Below, in pieces: positions 1 through 6,550 of a DNA stretch of 11,510 nt. The stretch covers positions 1 to 11,510 of the forward strand of contig BJHC01000027.1 of the NCBI GenBank assembly GCA_014191535.1, read 5' to 3'. The translations under genes and the position numbers were made by a program. How positions within the stretch are numbered: the first letter of the stretch is position 1; each line of letters begins with the position of its first letter. Source of the stretch: Cyanobium sp. (lineage in GTDB: Bacteria > Cyanobacteriota > Cyanobacteriia > PCC-6307 > Cyanobiaceae). Below the pieces are notes generated by a model, which worked only from the letters and a program-made list of their open reading frames with translations, did not search any database and was not told the DNA's origin.

Positions 1-1
1 C

Positions 2-262
2 ACGGTGCTGCGGGCCGCCTACCGCCACGCCCCCTGTGTGGATGTGCTGCCGGTTGGCACCTACCCCTCCACCAAGTGGGTGCGGCAAACCAACAGGGCC
101 CTGTTGTCGGTGCAGGTGGACCCCCGCACGGGGCAGCTGATCGTGCTCAGCGCCATCGACAACATGGTCAAGGGTCAGGCCGGTCAAGGGGTTCAGTGCC
201 TCAACCTGATGGTTGGCCTCCCCGCGGAAACCGGGCTGCCCCTGTTGCCCTTCTATCCCTGA
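2..262 (+). CDS. argC: N-acetyl-gamma-glutamyl-phosphate reductase, C-terminal part
   Basis: ArgC reduces N-acetyl-glutamyl-5-phosphate with NADPH to the semialdehyde, the third step of arginine biosynthesis, in the cytosol. Only the last 86 codons are visible; the start and the catalytic cysteine lie before the window. The visible part carries the family's C-terminal block: GTYPSTKWVRQTN, then a strand-rich stretch, then SAIDNMVKGQAGQGVQCLN, which matches the conserved D-N-x-V-K-G-x-A-G-Q-A-x-Q-x-x-N motif, and an ending in GLPLLPFYP. The frame is open from the first bases to a TGA at 260-262. Its last ten bases overlap the stop end of purN, which converges on it from the other strand, leaving no room for a conventional intergenic terminator. 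Identification is firm. It is partial because of the window edge, not because it is broken. Confidence 0.94.
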   Translation, partial: TVLRAAYRHAPCVDVLPVGTYPSTKWVRQTNRALLSVQVDPRTGQLIVLSAIDNMVKGQAGQGVQCLNLMVGLPAETGLPLLPFYP

Positions 263-945
263 GCCGGCGTCAGCAATCCCAGCCGCTGGGCCGCCAGCTG
301 CACCGCCAGGGGCACGATGCGATGTTCCTGGTGGTGGATGCGCTGCGCCAAGGTCTCCCGGGTGTCGTCCATGGCGATGGGAACCGCCGCCTGCACCAGG
401 ATCGGACCACTGTCCACCTCCTCGCGCACCAGGTGAGCCGTGCAGCCCGTGAGGGTGACGCCAGCCGCCAGGGCCTGCTCGATGGCACGGGCGCCGCGGA
501 AACTGGGCAGCAGCGAGGGATGAATGTTCAGCAACCGGTCGGGGAACGCCTGAATCAGCTCGGCGGTCACGATGCGCATCCAGCCCGCCATCACCACCAA
601 ATCCACCTGGACGTCTTGAAAGGCCTGCGCCAGGGCCTGATCGAGCAGCTCCCGGCTGGCAAACAGGCGGTGATCCAACAGCCGCCAGGGCACCCCCAGA
701 TGCTCCGCCCGTTGCTGGGCGCCACAGCCCGGGTTGTTGACCACCAGCAGGGCCACTTCGGCCGGCAGCGTGCCATCACCACAGGCGTGCACCAGGGCCT
801 CAAAATTGCTGCCCGCCCCTGAGGCCATGACCCCGAGCCGCAGCGGTCGGGATGCCGCCAGGGGCCCAGCTGGTGACAACGGCCACTGGACGGCCCTTTC
901 GAGCTCGCTAGGGTCTGAAAAAGCGGGCGTCGGGCCATGTCCCAT
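253..945 (-). CDS. purN: Phosphoribosylglycinamide formyltransferase (GART)
   Basis: PurN transfers a formyl group from 10-formyl-tetrahydrofolate to GAR, the third step of de novo purine synthesis, in the cytosol. With the ATG at 945 the product is 230 residues. The fold opens with LRLGVMASGAGSNFEAL (about 35-51), the phosphate-binding start of the family. The catalytic triad is visible: Asn140 and His142 in NIHPSLLPSFRG and Asp178 in EEVDSGPIL. Between them, DLVVMAGWMRIV forms the usual core strand. The start is uncertain. ATG 945 gives an N-terminal extension of about 35 residues and overlaps the divergent Ycf35-like gene by nine bases. A TTG at 879 would give a shorter protein and free the spacer for promoters; neither has a convincing ribosome site. 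The 3' end overlaps argC by ten bases. Confidence 0.93.
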   Translation of the reverse strand: MGHGPTPAFSDPSELERAVQWPLSPAGPLAASRPLRLGVMASGAGSNFEALVHACGDGTLPAEVALLVVNNPGCGAQQRAEHLGVPWRLLDHRLFASRELLDQALAQAFQDVQVDLVVMAGWMRIVTAELIQAFPDRLLNIHPSLLPSFRGARAIEQALAAGVTLTGCTAHLVREEVDSGPILVQAAVPIAMDDTRETLAQRIHHQEHRIVPLAVQLAAQRLGLLTPAQG

Positions 946-1293
946 CTCTCCATCCTGCCAACGGTTCTGCGGGACGAAACCCTGTTGGCATCGGCCCTTG
1001 AGGAACTGCAGCTGCCGGTGGTTCCTGGGGGCTGCCTGCGGGGCTTCGCCGATGAGCAGGAGGCCGTGACCCTGCAAACCCAGCTGCCGGGGGGGCTTTG
1101 GATCGGCTGGCGCCGGCAGGAGGATGGATCACTCGCCCTGGTGGGCGATCTGCAACGGCTGGGCCAAACCCAGTCGCCGCAACAGTTGATCGGCCGCATC
1201 ACCCGCTGCTACGCCACGCTGCTGGCCCTGCGATCGGCCAGTGAACCCTGGGCCCAGTCCTTCGATCCGGCCACCGTTCACGTCACGGTCTGA
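937..1293 (+). CDS. Ycf35-like DUF1257 family protein
   Basis: A 118-residue soluble protein with no signal peptide or membrane segment. It begins MSHLSILPTVLRDETLL, then has ALEELQLPVVPGGCLRGF, an IGWRRQEDGSLALVGDLQ block and an RITRCYATL segment. This order (an MSH-S start, an LxxAL helix, an R-G turn, an aromatic strand with a D-L, then a Q/R-x-x-x-x-Y-A helix) resembles the Ycf35/DUF1257 proteins of cyanobacteria and plastid genomes. The function of that family is, to my knowledge, unknown. The gene diverges from purN and heads a probable operon, with the M61 peptidase starting seven bases after its TGA. A weak promoter may lie in the A-rich stretch around 911-923, but I see no clear -35/-10 pair. 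The gene itself is secure; the family assignment is moderate because it rests on a remembered pattern. Confidence 0.72.
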   Translation: MSHLSILPTVLRDETLLASALEELQLPVVPGGCLRGFADEQEAVTLQTQLPGGLWIGWRRQEDGSLALVGDLQRLGQTQSPQQLIGRITRCYATLLALRSASEPWAQSFDPATVHVTV

Positions 1294-1300
1294 GAACGGG

Positions 1301-3061
1301 GTGGTTGAGGTTCAGCTCGATTGTCGCGACCCCCAACGCCACCTGGTGGGGGTCCGCCTCTCCGTCGCGCCCCGACAGGAACGCCTGCGCCTGCGCTTGC
1401 CGGCCTGGACGCCGGGCTCCTATCTCATCCGTGACTATGTGCGCCACCTGGAGGGGCTGCAAGCGCACCAGGGGGGCCTTGCCCTTCCCCTGGAGCGGCT
1501 GACGCCCGCCAGCTGGGAGCTCGTCTGCAACCCCACGGAAGGCCCCATCGAACTGAGCTATGGGGTGATGGCCACCGAACTGTCGGTGCGCACGTGCCAC
1601 ATGGATGCGCAGCACGCCTTCCTGGCCCTGGCGGCCGTGGTGCTGGAGCTGGAGGGGGAGCGCTGGTCGCCCCATCGTCTGCAGCTGACCCTGCCCAGCG
1701 GCTGGCAGGCCTTCGTGCCCTTGCCCGCTGATGACCAGGGGGGCTGGTGTGCCCGCAGTTTTGATCAACTGATCGACACCCCTATCGAAGCGGGGCCCCA
1801 CCAGCCGATCGCGTTTGCCGTGGGGGACATCCCCCACCGCTGGGTCACCTGGGGCGGCTGTGCCGGCGGTGCCGATTGGCTGTTGGCGCGGTTCCCCTCC
1901 CTGATCAGCGATGTTCAGCAGGTCTGCCTGCGCTGCTGCCAGCTCATGGGGGTGGAGCGCCCCGCCAGCGACGGCTATCTGTTCGTGTTGCACCTGCTGG
2001 ATGAGGGCTACGGCGGGCTCGAACACGACGACAGCACCGTGCTCGTGTACGGGCGGCAGCGCTTTGAGCAGCCCCAGGGCTATCGCCGTTTCCTGCAACT
2101 GGTGGCCCATGAGTACCTGCACCAGTGGAATGTCCGCCGGCTGCGTCCCCAGGAGCTCAGCCCGATCGACTACCACCAGCCTGCGGTGGTGCCCACCCTC
2201 TGGTTTGCCGAAGGCATCACCAGCTACGTCGACCAGTTGCTTCCGCTTGCCGCCGGTTTGAGCAGCGCCGCTGATCTGCTGCTGGATCTGGGGGAAGACC
2301 TCAGCCGTTACAAGCTCACACCGGGACGGCACGTCCAGAGCCTGCGCACCAGCAGCCAGGAGGCCTGGGTGAAGCTGTACAAGGCCGATGCCTACTCGGC
2401 CGACAGCCAGGTGAGCTACTACCTCAAGGGTGCCGTCGTGGCCCTGTGCCTGGATCTGCACCTGCGGCGCGACGGAGCCTCTCTACCCCTGGTTCTGCAA
2501 CAGCTCTGGCGCAGCCATGGGCGTTGCGGACGCGGCTACAGCGAGGCGGATCTGATCCAGGCCTTTGCCCACCACAGCCCAGCCCTGGCCACCCAGTTAC
2601 CCGCCTGGCTGGAGGGAGTCGACGATCCCGATCTGGATGGCTACCTGTTCGATGTGGGGCTGCGGTTGGAGCCGGAGATGGGGAGCACACCATGGGCGGG
2701 GCTCAGCCTGCAACGCAAGGAGGGATCCCTCGTGGCCCAGCGGGTCTGGAGGGATGGTCCTGCGGAACGGGCGGGGGTGATGGTCGGCGACGAGGTGTTG
2801 GCCCTGGAGGGCCAGCGGTTGCGACAACCGGCTGAACTCGCCGAGGTGTTGCAGGCCGATGCTCCCCAGACGCTGTTGATCTGCCGTCGCTCTCAGGTTC
2901 TCCCCCTGCGCCTGCAGGCGCAGCCCCCCGCTGTGGAGCGTTACCGCTTGGTGGAGCAGGCCTCCATCAGCGCTGAGCAGCGCGAGGCCCAACGGCGCTG
3001 GTTGGCCCTTGACCACGGTCGTGGCGCGAGCCCGACCGCGGAGGCGCTGGCCACAGCATGA
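1301..3061 (+). CDS. M61 family metallopeptidase with C-terminal PDZ domain
   Basis: A zinc aminopeptidase-like protein of MEROPS family M61 (glycyl aminopeptidase type), 586 residues if the GTG at 1301 is the start. The N-terminal beta domain includes the family block RLPAWTPGSYLIRDYVRHLEG (about 32-52). The catalytic region holds GGLEHDDSTVLVY (about 238-250), then the zinc site HEYLH with His270, Glu271 and His274. The third ligand is Glu304 in LWFAEGITSY, followed by the conserved SYYLKG (372-377). A PDZ-like domain (about 465-540) contains GPAERAGVMVGDEVLALEG. No signal peptide is visible, so it is probably cytosolic. The start was chosen because it lies just after the preceding stop and is the last in-frame start before the conserved N-terminal strands. 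An ATG at 1241 would overlap the upstream gene by about 50 bases. The 3' end overlaps the amidase gene in ATGA, suggesting coupled translation. Its substrate is unknown. Confidence 0.92.
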   Translation: MVEVQLDCRDPQRHLVGVRLSVAPRQERLRLRLPAWTPGSYLIRDYVRHLEGLQAHQGGLALPLERLTPASWELVCNPTEGPIELSYGVMATELSVRTCHMDAQHAFLALAAVVLELEGERWSPHRLQLTLPSGWQAFVPLPADDQGGWCARSFDQLIDTPIEAGPHQPIAFAVGDIPHRWVTWGGCAGGADWLLARFPSLISDVQQVCLRCCQLMGVERPASDGYLFVLHLLDEGYGGLEHDDSTVLVYGRQRFEQPQGYRRFLQLVAHEYLHQWNVRRLRPQELSPIDYHQPAVVPTLWFAEGITSYVDQLLPLAAGLSSAADLLLDLGEDLSRYKLTPGRHVQSLRTSSQEAWVKLYKADAYSADSQVSYYLKGAVVALCLDLHLRRDGASLPLVLQQLWRSHGRCGRGYSEADLIQAFAHHSPALATQLPAWLEGVDDPDLDGYLFDVGLRLEPEMGSTPWAGLSLQRKEGSLVAQRVWRDGPAERAGVMVGDEVLALEGQRLRQPAELAEVLQADAPQTLLICRRSQVLPLRLQAQPPAVERYRLVEQASISAEQREAQRRWLALDHGRGASPTAEALATA

Positions 3062-3894
3062 TGAATCCGTTCACCAGCCAGCGACGTCAGGCGGCCCTGG
3101 GTTGGGGCCTGCTCGCCGTGACCGGTGCCGCAGCCCTCTGCGGCGTCGCCCTGGTGCTGCAGAACCTGCGGGACCACGGTGCGTTGGTGCTGCAGCCGCA
3201 GCGGCAGCGTGTTCCAGATCCCCCCGCCCAGGCGGCCTGGATCAGCCCGCTCCGGCGGCAATGCCACAGCGGCGACCCAAGCCTGCGTCAGCGGTTGTTG
3301 ACCCTTCAGCAAACCCTGCCCCAGCGGCTGGAGCGCCTGCGGATCAACCCCAGCAATTACGCCGAGCGTCTCGGGCGTGATGCCTACGGCAACCCCCTGG
3401 ACACCACGCCGTCCTTGGTGGTGCTGCATGAAACCGTCTACGGCCTGGGCTCGGCCATCAACACCTTCACCACCCACCACCCGCAGGATGCGGACCAGGT
3501 CAGCTACCACCTGCTGATCGGGGAGCAGGGGCGCGTGGTGGAAACCCTGGATCCCTCCAAGCGGGCCTTCGGCGCCGGGTACTCCGCCTTCCGGGGCCGC
3601 TGGGTGATCACCAATCCCGCCATGGCCGGCTCGGTGAACAACTTCGCCCTGCATCTCAGCCTCGAGACCCCCCTGGATGGGGAAGACAGTGAACCGGGCC
3701 ACAGCGGCTACAGCACCAGTCAGTACGACAACCTGGCGGTGGTGCTGGCCGACTGGATGCGCCGTTATCGCATTCCCTTCGACGCCATCACCACCCATCG
3801 GCATGTGGATCTGGGGCTCGAACGGGCTGATCCCCGCAGTTTTGATTGGGCAGCCCTGCAACGGCGTCTGGCGGCCCTTGGGGCCCTCTGCTGA
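3058..3894 (+). CDS. Membrane-anchored N-acetylmuramoyl-L-alanine amidase (Amidase_2/PGRP fold)
   Basis: A predicted zinc amidase that cuts the bond between N-acetylmuramic acid and the stem peptide of peptidoglycan. The 278 residues begin with a short charged head and one hydrophobic segment (about 13-35, GWGLLAVTGAAALCGVALVL), so the enzyme is probably tethered in the plasma membrane facing the periplasm. The catalytic domain covers about 95-278. Likely zinc ligands are His124 in LVVLHETVYG, His247 in TTHRHVD and Asp258 in ADPRSFDW, the His-His-Asp spacing of AmpD-type enzymes. SYHLLIGEQGRVVE (149-162) is the typical central strand pair. The start ATG overlaps the M61 stop by four bases; an adjacent second ATG at 3061 is equally possible. 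The 3' end faces a lysozyme-like gene seven bases away. Family membership is firm; the physiological role (remodelling, recycling or defence) cannot be read from the sequence. Confidence 0.9.
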   Translation: MMNPFTSQRRQAALGWGLLAVTGAAALCGVALVLQNLRDHGALVLQPQRQRVPDPPAQAAWISPLRRQCHSGDPSLRQRLLTLQQTLPQRLERLRINPSNYAERLGRDAYGNPLDTTPSLVVLHETVYGLGSAINTFTTHHPQDADQVSYHLLIGEQGRVVETLDPSKRAFGAGYSAFRGRWVITNPAMAGSVNNFALHLSLETPLDGEDSEPGHSGYSTSQYDNLAVVLADWMRRYRIPFDAITTHRHVDLGLERADPRSFDWAALQRRLAALGALC

Positions 3895-3901
3895 ATCAAG
3901 C

Positions 3902-4669
3902 TCAGATCAGCGGTGAAATCGGCTTCTTGCGCTGGCTGAACACCAAGCCATGCAGTTCCGGATCCTGCATGTAGCGCAGGATCCGAGCCGGGTAATCGAG
4001 CTTGCCGTTGTGCAGGTAGGCCAGGGTGGCCACGGTCTTGGCGTGTTGCCGCTGGCCGCTCACGTTGTGGGTGGCGCTCGGATCCTGCTCCAACAGCCTG
4101 AGCAGGCGGGACAGCTTGCCCGCCAGGAGGGCCACGTTGCGATCGGGATCCAACAAGGCTTCCCGGGCAGCAGCCACCTGCTCCGCCGTGGGGTTCTGGG
4201 GCAACAAGCCCTGCTTCACCAGCTCACTCACCCCGAGCTGGGCCGGCCCCAGGGTGCTGAACAAACCGGAATGGGCGGCGATGGGCAGCCCCTCGCCGGG
4301 TTTGGCGTGCTGGATCTCATCGAACAGGATGGCCGTGAGCAGCATCGGATTGATGCCGGTTCGGCGGCTCACCTGCTGCACCACGGGCTGCAGATCATGC
4401 AACTGGGTGAGGGCGTGGTTGCGAACGGGCGTCAGCTGATCCACCCCATGGGTGAACAACTGCGCCAGACGGGGTTGGGGACCGTGGACGCCGAAACGAC
4501 GCTGCAGCTCCCGGATCTCATCGGGACTGAAGGTGGTTGGATCGAGGCGGTCAGCCGCCGGCAGCACACTGCGCAACGGGGCAAGGCTGGGGCTGCCCCA
4601 CTCGCTGAAGCCGAGACCCACCAGCAGGGCCAGGGTGAGCAGCCGCTTCAACCCCTTCGGCGGTCGCAC
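3902..4669 (-). CDS. Secreted/anchored lysozyme- or lytic-transglycosylase-like protein
   Basis: A 255-residue protein, probably exported. A basic head (RPPKGLKR) is followed by a hydrophobic stretch LLTLALLVGLGF (10-21), giving a signal peptide or anchor. The rest resembles the lysozyme-like superfamily in order of motifs. A helix GINPMLLTAILFDEIQHA contains a candidate catalytic Glu118. GLFSTLGPAQLGV (135-147) stands where SLT enzymes have G-x-M-Q-l. LLDPDRNVALLAGKL (172-186) matches the D-P-x-x-N-i-x-x-G-x-x-Y-L block, and VATLAYLHNGKLDYPARILRYM (213-234) matches the closing A-x-Y-N-x-G helix. I infer a murein-cleaving enzyme but cannot name a family. The start is a GTG with no clear ribosome site. 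It converges on the amidase gene and diverges from pgi. The gene is secure; the function is moderate. Confidence 0.75.
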   Translation of the reverse strand: MRPPKGLKRLLTLALLVGLGFSEWGSPSLAPLRSVLPAADRLDPTTFSPDEIRELQRRFGVHGPQPRLAQLFTHGVDQLTPVRNHALTQLHDLQPVVQQVSRRTGINPMLLTAILFDEIQHAKPGEGLPIAAHSGLFSTLGPAQLGVSELVKQGLLPQNPTAEQVAAAREALLDPDRNVALLAGKLSRLLRLLEQDPSATHNVSGQRQHAKTVATLAYLHNGKLDYPARILRYMQDPELHGLVFSQRKKPISPLI

Positions 4670-4760
4670 AGCGGTGGCGCGAAACAGAAGCCCGCCCCGG
4701 CTCTGGCGATCAGGCCCAGAACAGAACCAGCGGTTCGGAAGCTTCAGGTTTGCTACTGAA

Positions 4761-4778
4761 TTTACGGAATCTTACGAA
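4761..4778 (+). promoter_or_regulatory. Putative HLR1-like direct repeat (RpaB-type box)
   Basis: TTTACGGA, a two-base spacer, then CTTACGAA: two imperfect 8-base repeats on a 10-base period sharing TTACG. The layout matches the cyanobacterial HLR1 element, whose consensus is two (G/T)TTACA(T/A)(T/A) half-sites two bases apart and which binds the response regulator RpaB. Each half-site fits about six of eight positions, with G in place of A after TTAC. It lies about 90 bases upstream of the lysozyme-like gene and about 156 bases before pgi, so either could be the target. It is a short degenerate match, so confidence is low. Confidence 0.35.
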
Positions 4779-4811
4779 CACTTCCGTTGCTTGCCCAGGG
4801 GGGTCTCGGGA

Positions 4812-4829
4812 TGTGTGGCTGTCCACACA
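4812..4829. repeat. Perfect 7-bp inverted repeat in the pgi upstream spacer
   Basis: TGTGTGG and CCACACA are exact reverse complements around a four-base loop CTGT. The hairpin sits in the divergent spacer about 105 bases before the pgi start. It is not followed by a T-run on either strand, so a simple intrinsic terminator is unlikely. It could be an operator or part of a 5' leader. The rest of the 265-base spacer (4670-4934) shows no credible small gene, and I could not place a convincing -35/-10 promoter pair in it. Confidence 0.5.
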
Positions 4830-4934
4830 GTCGCGCTTCGGACTTGTCGTTTTAGGCGATTGGACCCGAACAGGGGTATCCCCCAGCGGCTTTCACGGAT
4901 AGCGTCGCCTCGCCGCTTACTGCCACCGGCTTCC

Positions 4935-6536
4935 ATGACCCCCCTCCCCCCTGCTCCCGGCTTGGATCCCCAAAGCCAGTGGCAGCGGTTCTGCAGCCTG
5001 CTTTGGCACGACACCGGGATGGGGTTCTGGCTGGACGTCAGCCGCATGGGCCTCGATGCGGCCGGGCTGGAGGCGATGCGGCCCCGGTTTGACCAGGCCT
5101 TTGCCGCCATGGATGCCCTCGAACAGGGCGCCATCGCTAACCCCGATGAGCAGCGGCAAGTGGGCCATTACTGGTTGCGCACGCCCCAGTTGGCGCCAGA
5201 CCCAGCCAGTGCCGGCCACATCCAGGCGGAAGTGGACCGGATTGAAGCCTTTGGCCGAGAGGTGCTCAGCGGCGCCATCGCCCCGTCCCCCGGCCAACGG
5301 TTCACCGATGTGCTGTGGATCGGCATCGGCGGATCGGGGCTCGGCCCGCTGTTGATGATCCGAGCCCTGCAGGATCCTGGCTCCGGTCTCCCCTTCCATT
5401 TCTTCGACAACGTCGATCCCGACGGCATGCGCCGCACCCTGGCCTCGCTCGGGGAGCGTCTGCGCACCACCCTGGTGATTGTGGTCAGCAAGTCGGGGGG
5501 CACCCCGGAACCCCACATCGGCATGCTGCAGGCCCGCCGCGCTGTCGAAGCCGCCGGTGGCCAGTGGATCCAGCAGGCTGTGGCCGTCACGATGCTGGGC
5601 AGTCGCCTCGATCAGGAGGCCGAGCAGGGCGATTGGCTGGCCCGGTTCGACATGTTCGATTGGGTGGGGGGACGCACCAGCATCACCAGTGCCGTGGGCC
5701 TGTTGCCCGGCGTGCTGATCGGCTCCGATATCCGGGCCTTCCTCACGGGTGCTGCCGCGATGGATGCGGCCACCCGTGATCACGATCTGTTCAGCAACCC
5801 CGCCGCCCTGTTGGCCGCCTCCTGGTATCAGGCCGGTGGCGGCCGTGGTCAGCGGGACATGGTGGTGCTGCCCTACCGCGATCGGCTTGAGGTGTTCAGC
5901 CGCTATCTGCAGCAGCTGGTGATGGAAAGCCTGGGCAAAAAGCTGGATCGCAACGGCCAGGTGGTGCATCAGGGCTTAGCCGTGTACGGCAACAAAGGCT
6001 CCACCGACCAACACGCCTACGTGCAACAACTGCGCGATGGCGTCGACAACTTCTTCGTCACCTTCATCGAAGTGCTGGAGGATCCCGGCGACATTCCCCC
6101 GCTGGAGGGGGAGAACCCTGGCGACTTCCTCGATGGATTCCTGCAGGGCACCCGCTCGGCCCTGACCGAAGAGGGGCGCCTCAACCTGAGCATCACCCTG
6201 CAGCGGCTGGATGCCTCCAGCCTGGGGGCCCTGATCGCCCTGTTTGAACGGGCCGTTGGCCTCTACGGGGAGCTCGTGAATGTCAACGCGTATCACCAGC
6301 CGGGCGTGGAAGCCGGTAAAAAAGCCGCTGCGGCACTGCTGGATCTGCAAGCGCGGCTCGAGCAGGCCATGGCGGACCAGCAGGAGCACACCCTGACGGA
6401 TCTGCAACAGCGCATGGGGCTGGATTCACCCGAATCGCTGTACTGGATCCTGCGTCACCTGTGTGCCAACCGCCGCCACATTGATGCCCGCGGCGACTGG
6501 GGCAACCCCGAAACGTTGGTGTTCAAGCACGACTGA
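4935..6536 (+). CDS. pgi: Glucose-6-phosphate isomerase
   Basis: PGI interconverts glucose-6-phosphate and fructose-6-phosphate in the cytosol, linking the Calvin cycle, glycogen metabolism and the oxidative pentose phosphate pathway in a cyanobacterium. The product is 533 residues, typical for this group. The sugar-phosphate site is visible in VVSKSGGTPEPH (183-194). Catalytic candidates are Glu331 in QQLVMESLGKKLDR, His360 in GSTDQHAYVQQL and Lys462 in GVEAGKK. WIGIGGSGLGPL (128-139) is the conserved first nucleotide-fold-like loop. The C-terminal signature reads YHQPGVEAGK where many PGIs have Y/F-D/N-Q-P-G-V-E. I chose ATG 4935 because the family N-terminus (SQWQRFCSLLW) follows at once; the frame stays open upstream, but that stretch looks non-coding. 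It converges on leuS, with six bases between the stops. Confidence 0.97.
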   Translation: MTPLPPAPGLDPQSQWQRFCSLLWHDTGMGFWLDVSRMGLDAAGLEAMRPRFDQAFAAMDALEQGAIANPDEQRQVGHYWLRTPQLAPDPASAGHIQAEVDRIEAFGREVLSGAIAPSPGQRFTDVLWIGIGGSGLGPLLMIRALQDPGSGLPFHFFDNVDPDGMRRTLASLGERLRTTLVIVVSKSGGTPEPHIGMLQARRAVEAAGGQWIQQAVAVTMLGSRLDQEAEQGDWLARFDMFDWVGGRTSITSAVGLLPGVLIGSDIRAFLTGAAAMDAATRDHDLFSNPAALLAASWYQAGGGRGQRDMVVLPYRDRLEVFSRYLQQLVMESLGKKLDRNGQVVHQGLAVYGNKGSTDQHAYVQQLRDGVDNFFVTFIEVLEDPGDIPPLEGENPGDFLDGFLQGTRSALTEEGRLNLSITLQRLDASSLGALIALFERAVGLYGELVNVNAYHQPGVEAGKKAAAALLDLQARLEQAMADQQEHTLTDLQQRMGLDSPESLYWILRHLCANRRHIDARGDWGNPETLVFKHD

Positions 6537-6550
6537 TCCCCCTCAGGGGA
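6537..6550. terminator. Small hairpin between the convergent pgi and leuS stops
   Basis: TCCCC and GGGGA form a five-base stem around CTCA, immediately after the pgi TGA and overlapping the leuS stop. It lies where a shared terminator would be expected, but the stem is short and no T-run follows on either side. At best it is a weak candidate. Confidence 0.25.

Noticed and set aside
1283..2461. Open frame of 392 codons on the - strand opposite the M61 peptidase
   Set aside because: Its translation has no family motifs and is rich in Gln/His/Gly/Ala, typical of the antisense of G+C-rich coding DNA. The + strand gene has its zinc motif and is clearly real.
3890..3911. Bulged hairpin GCTGAATC / GATCAGC between the convergent amidase and lysozyme-like genes
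   Set aside because: The stem is imperfect, lies partly in coding sequence and has no T-run, so it cannot be called a terminator.
4874..4884. GGGGTATCCCC palindrome-like site before pgi
   Set aside because: Only four-base arms made of G and C runs; expected by chance in this composition.
4452..4934. 161-codon N-terminal extension of pgi
   Set aside because: The stretch is Arg/Ser-rich without motifs and overlaps the lysozyme-like gene on the other strand. The PGI family N-terminus begins at 4935.
4670..4934. Search for an NtcA box (GTA-N8-TAC) or a small RNA in the divergent spacer
   Set aside because: No matching NtcA spacing and no recognisable Yfr1-type core (ACTCCTCACAC) were found by eye.
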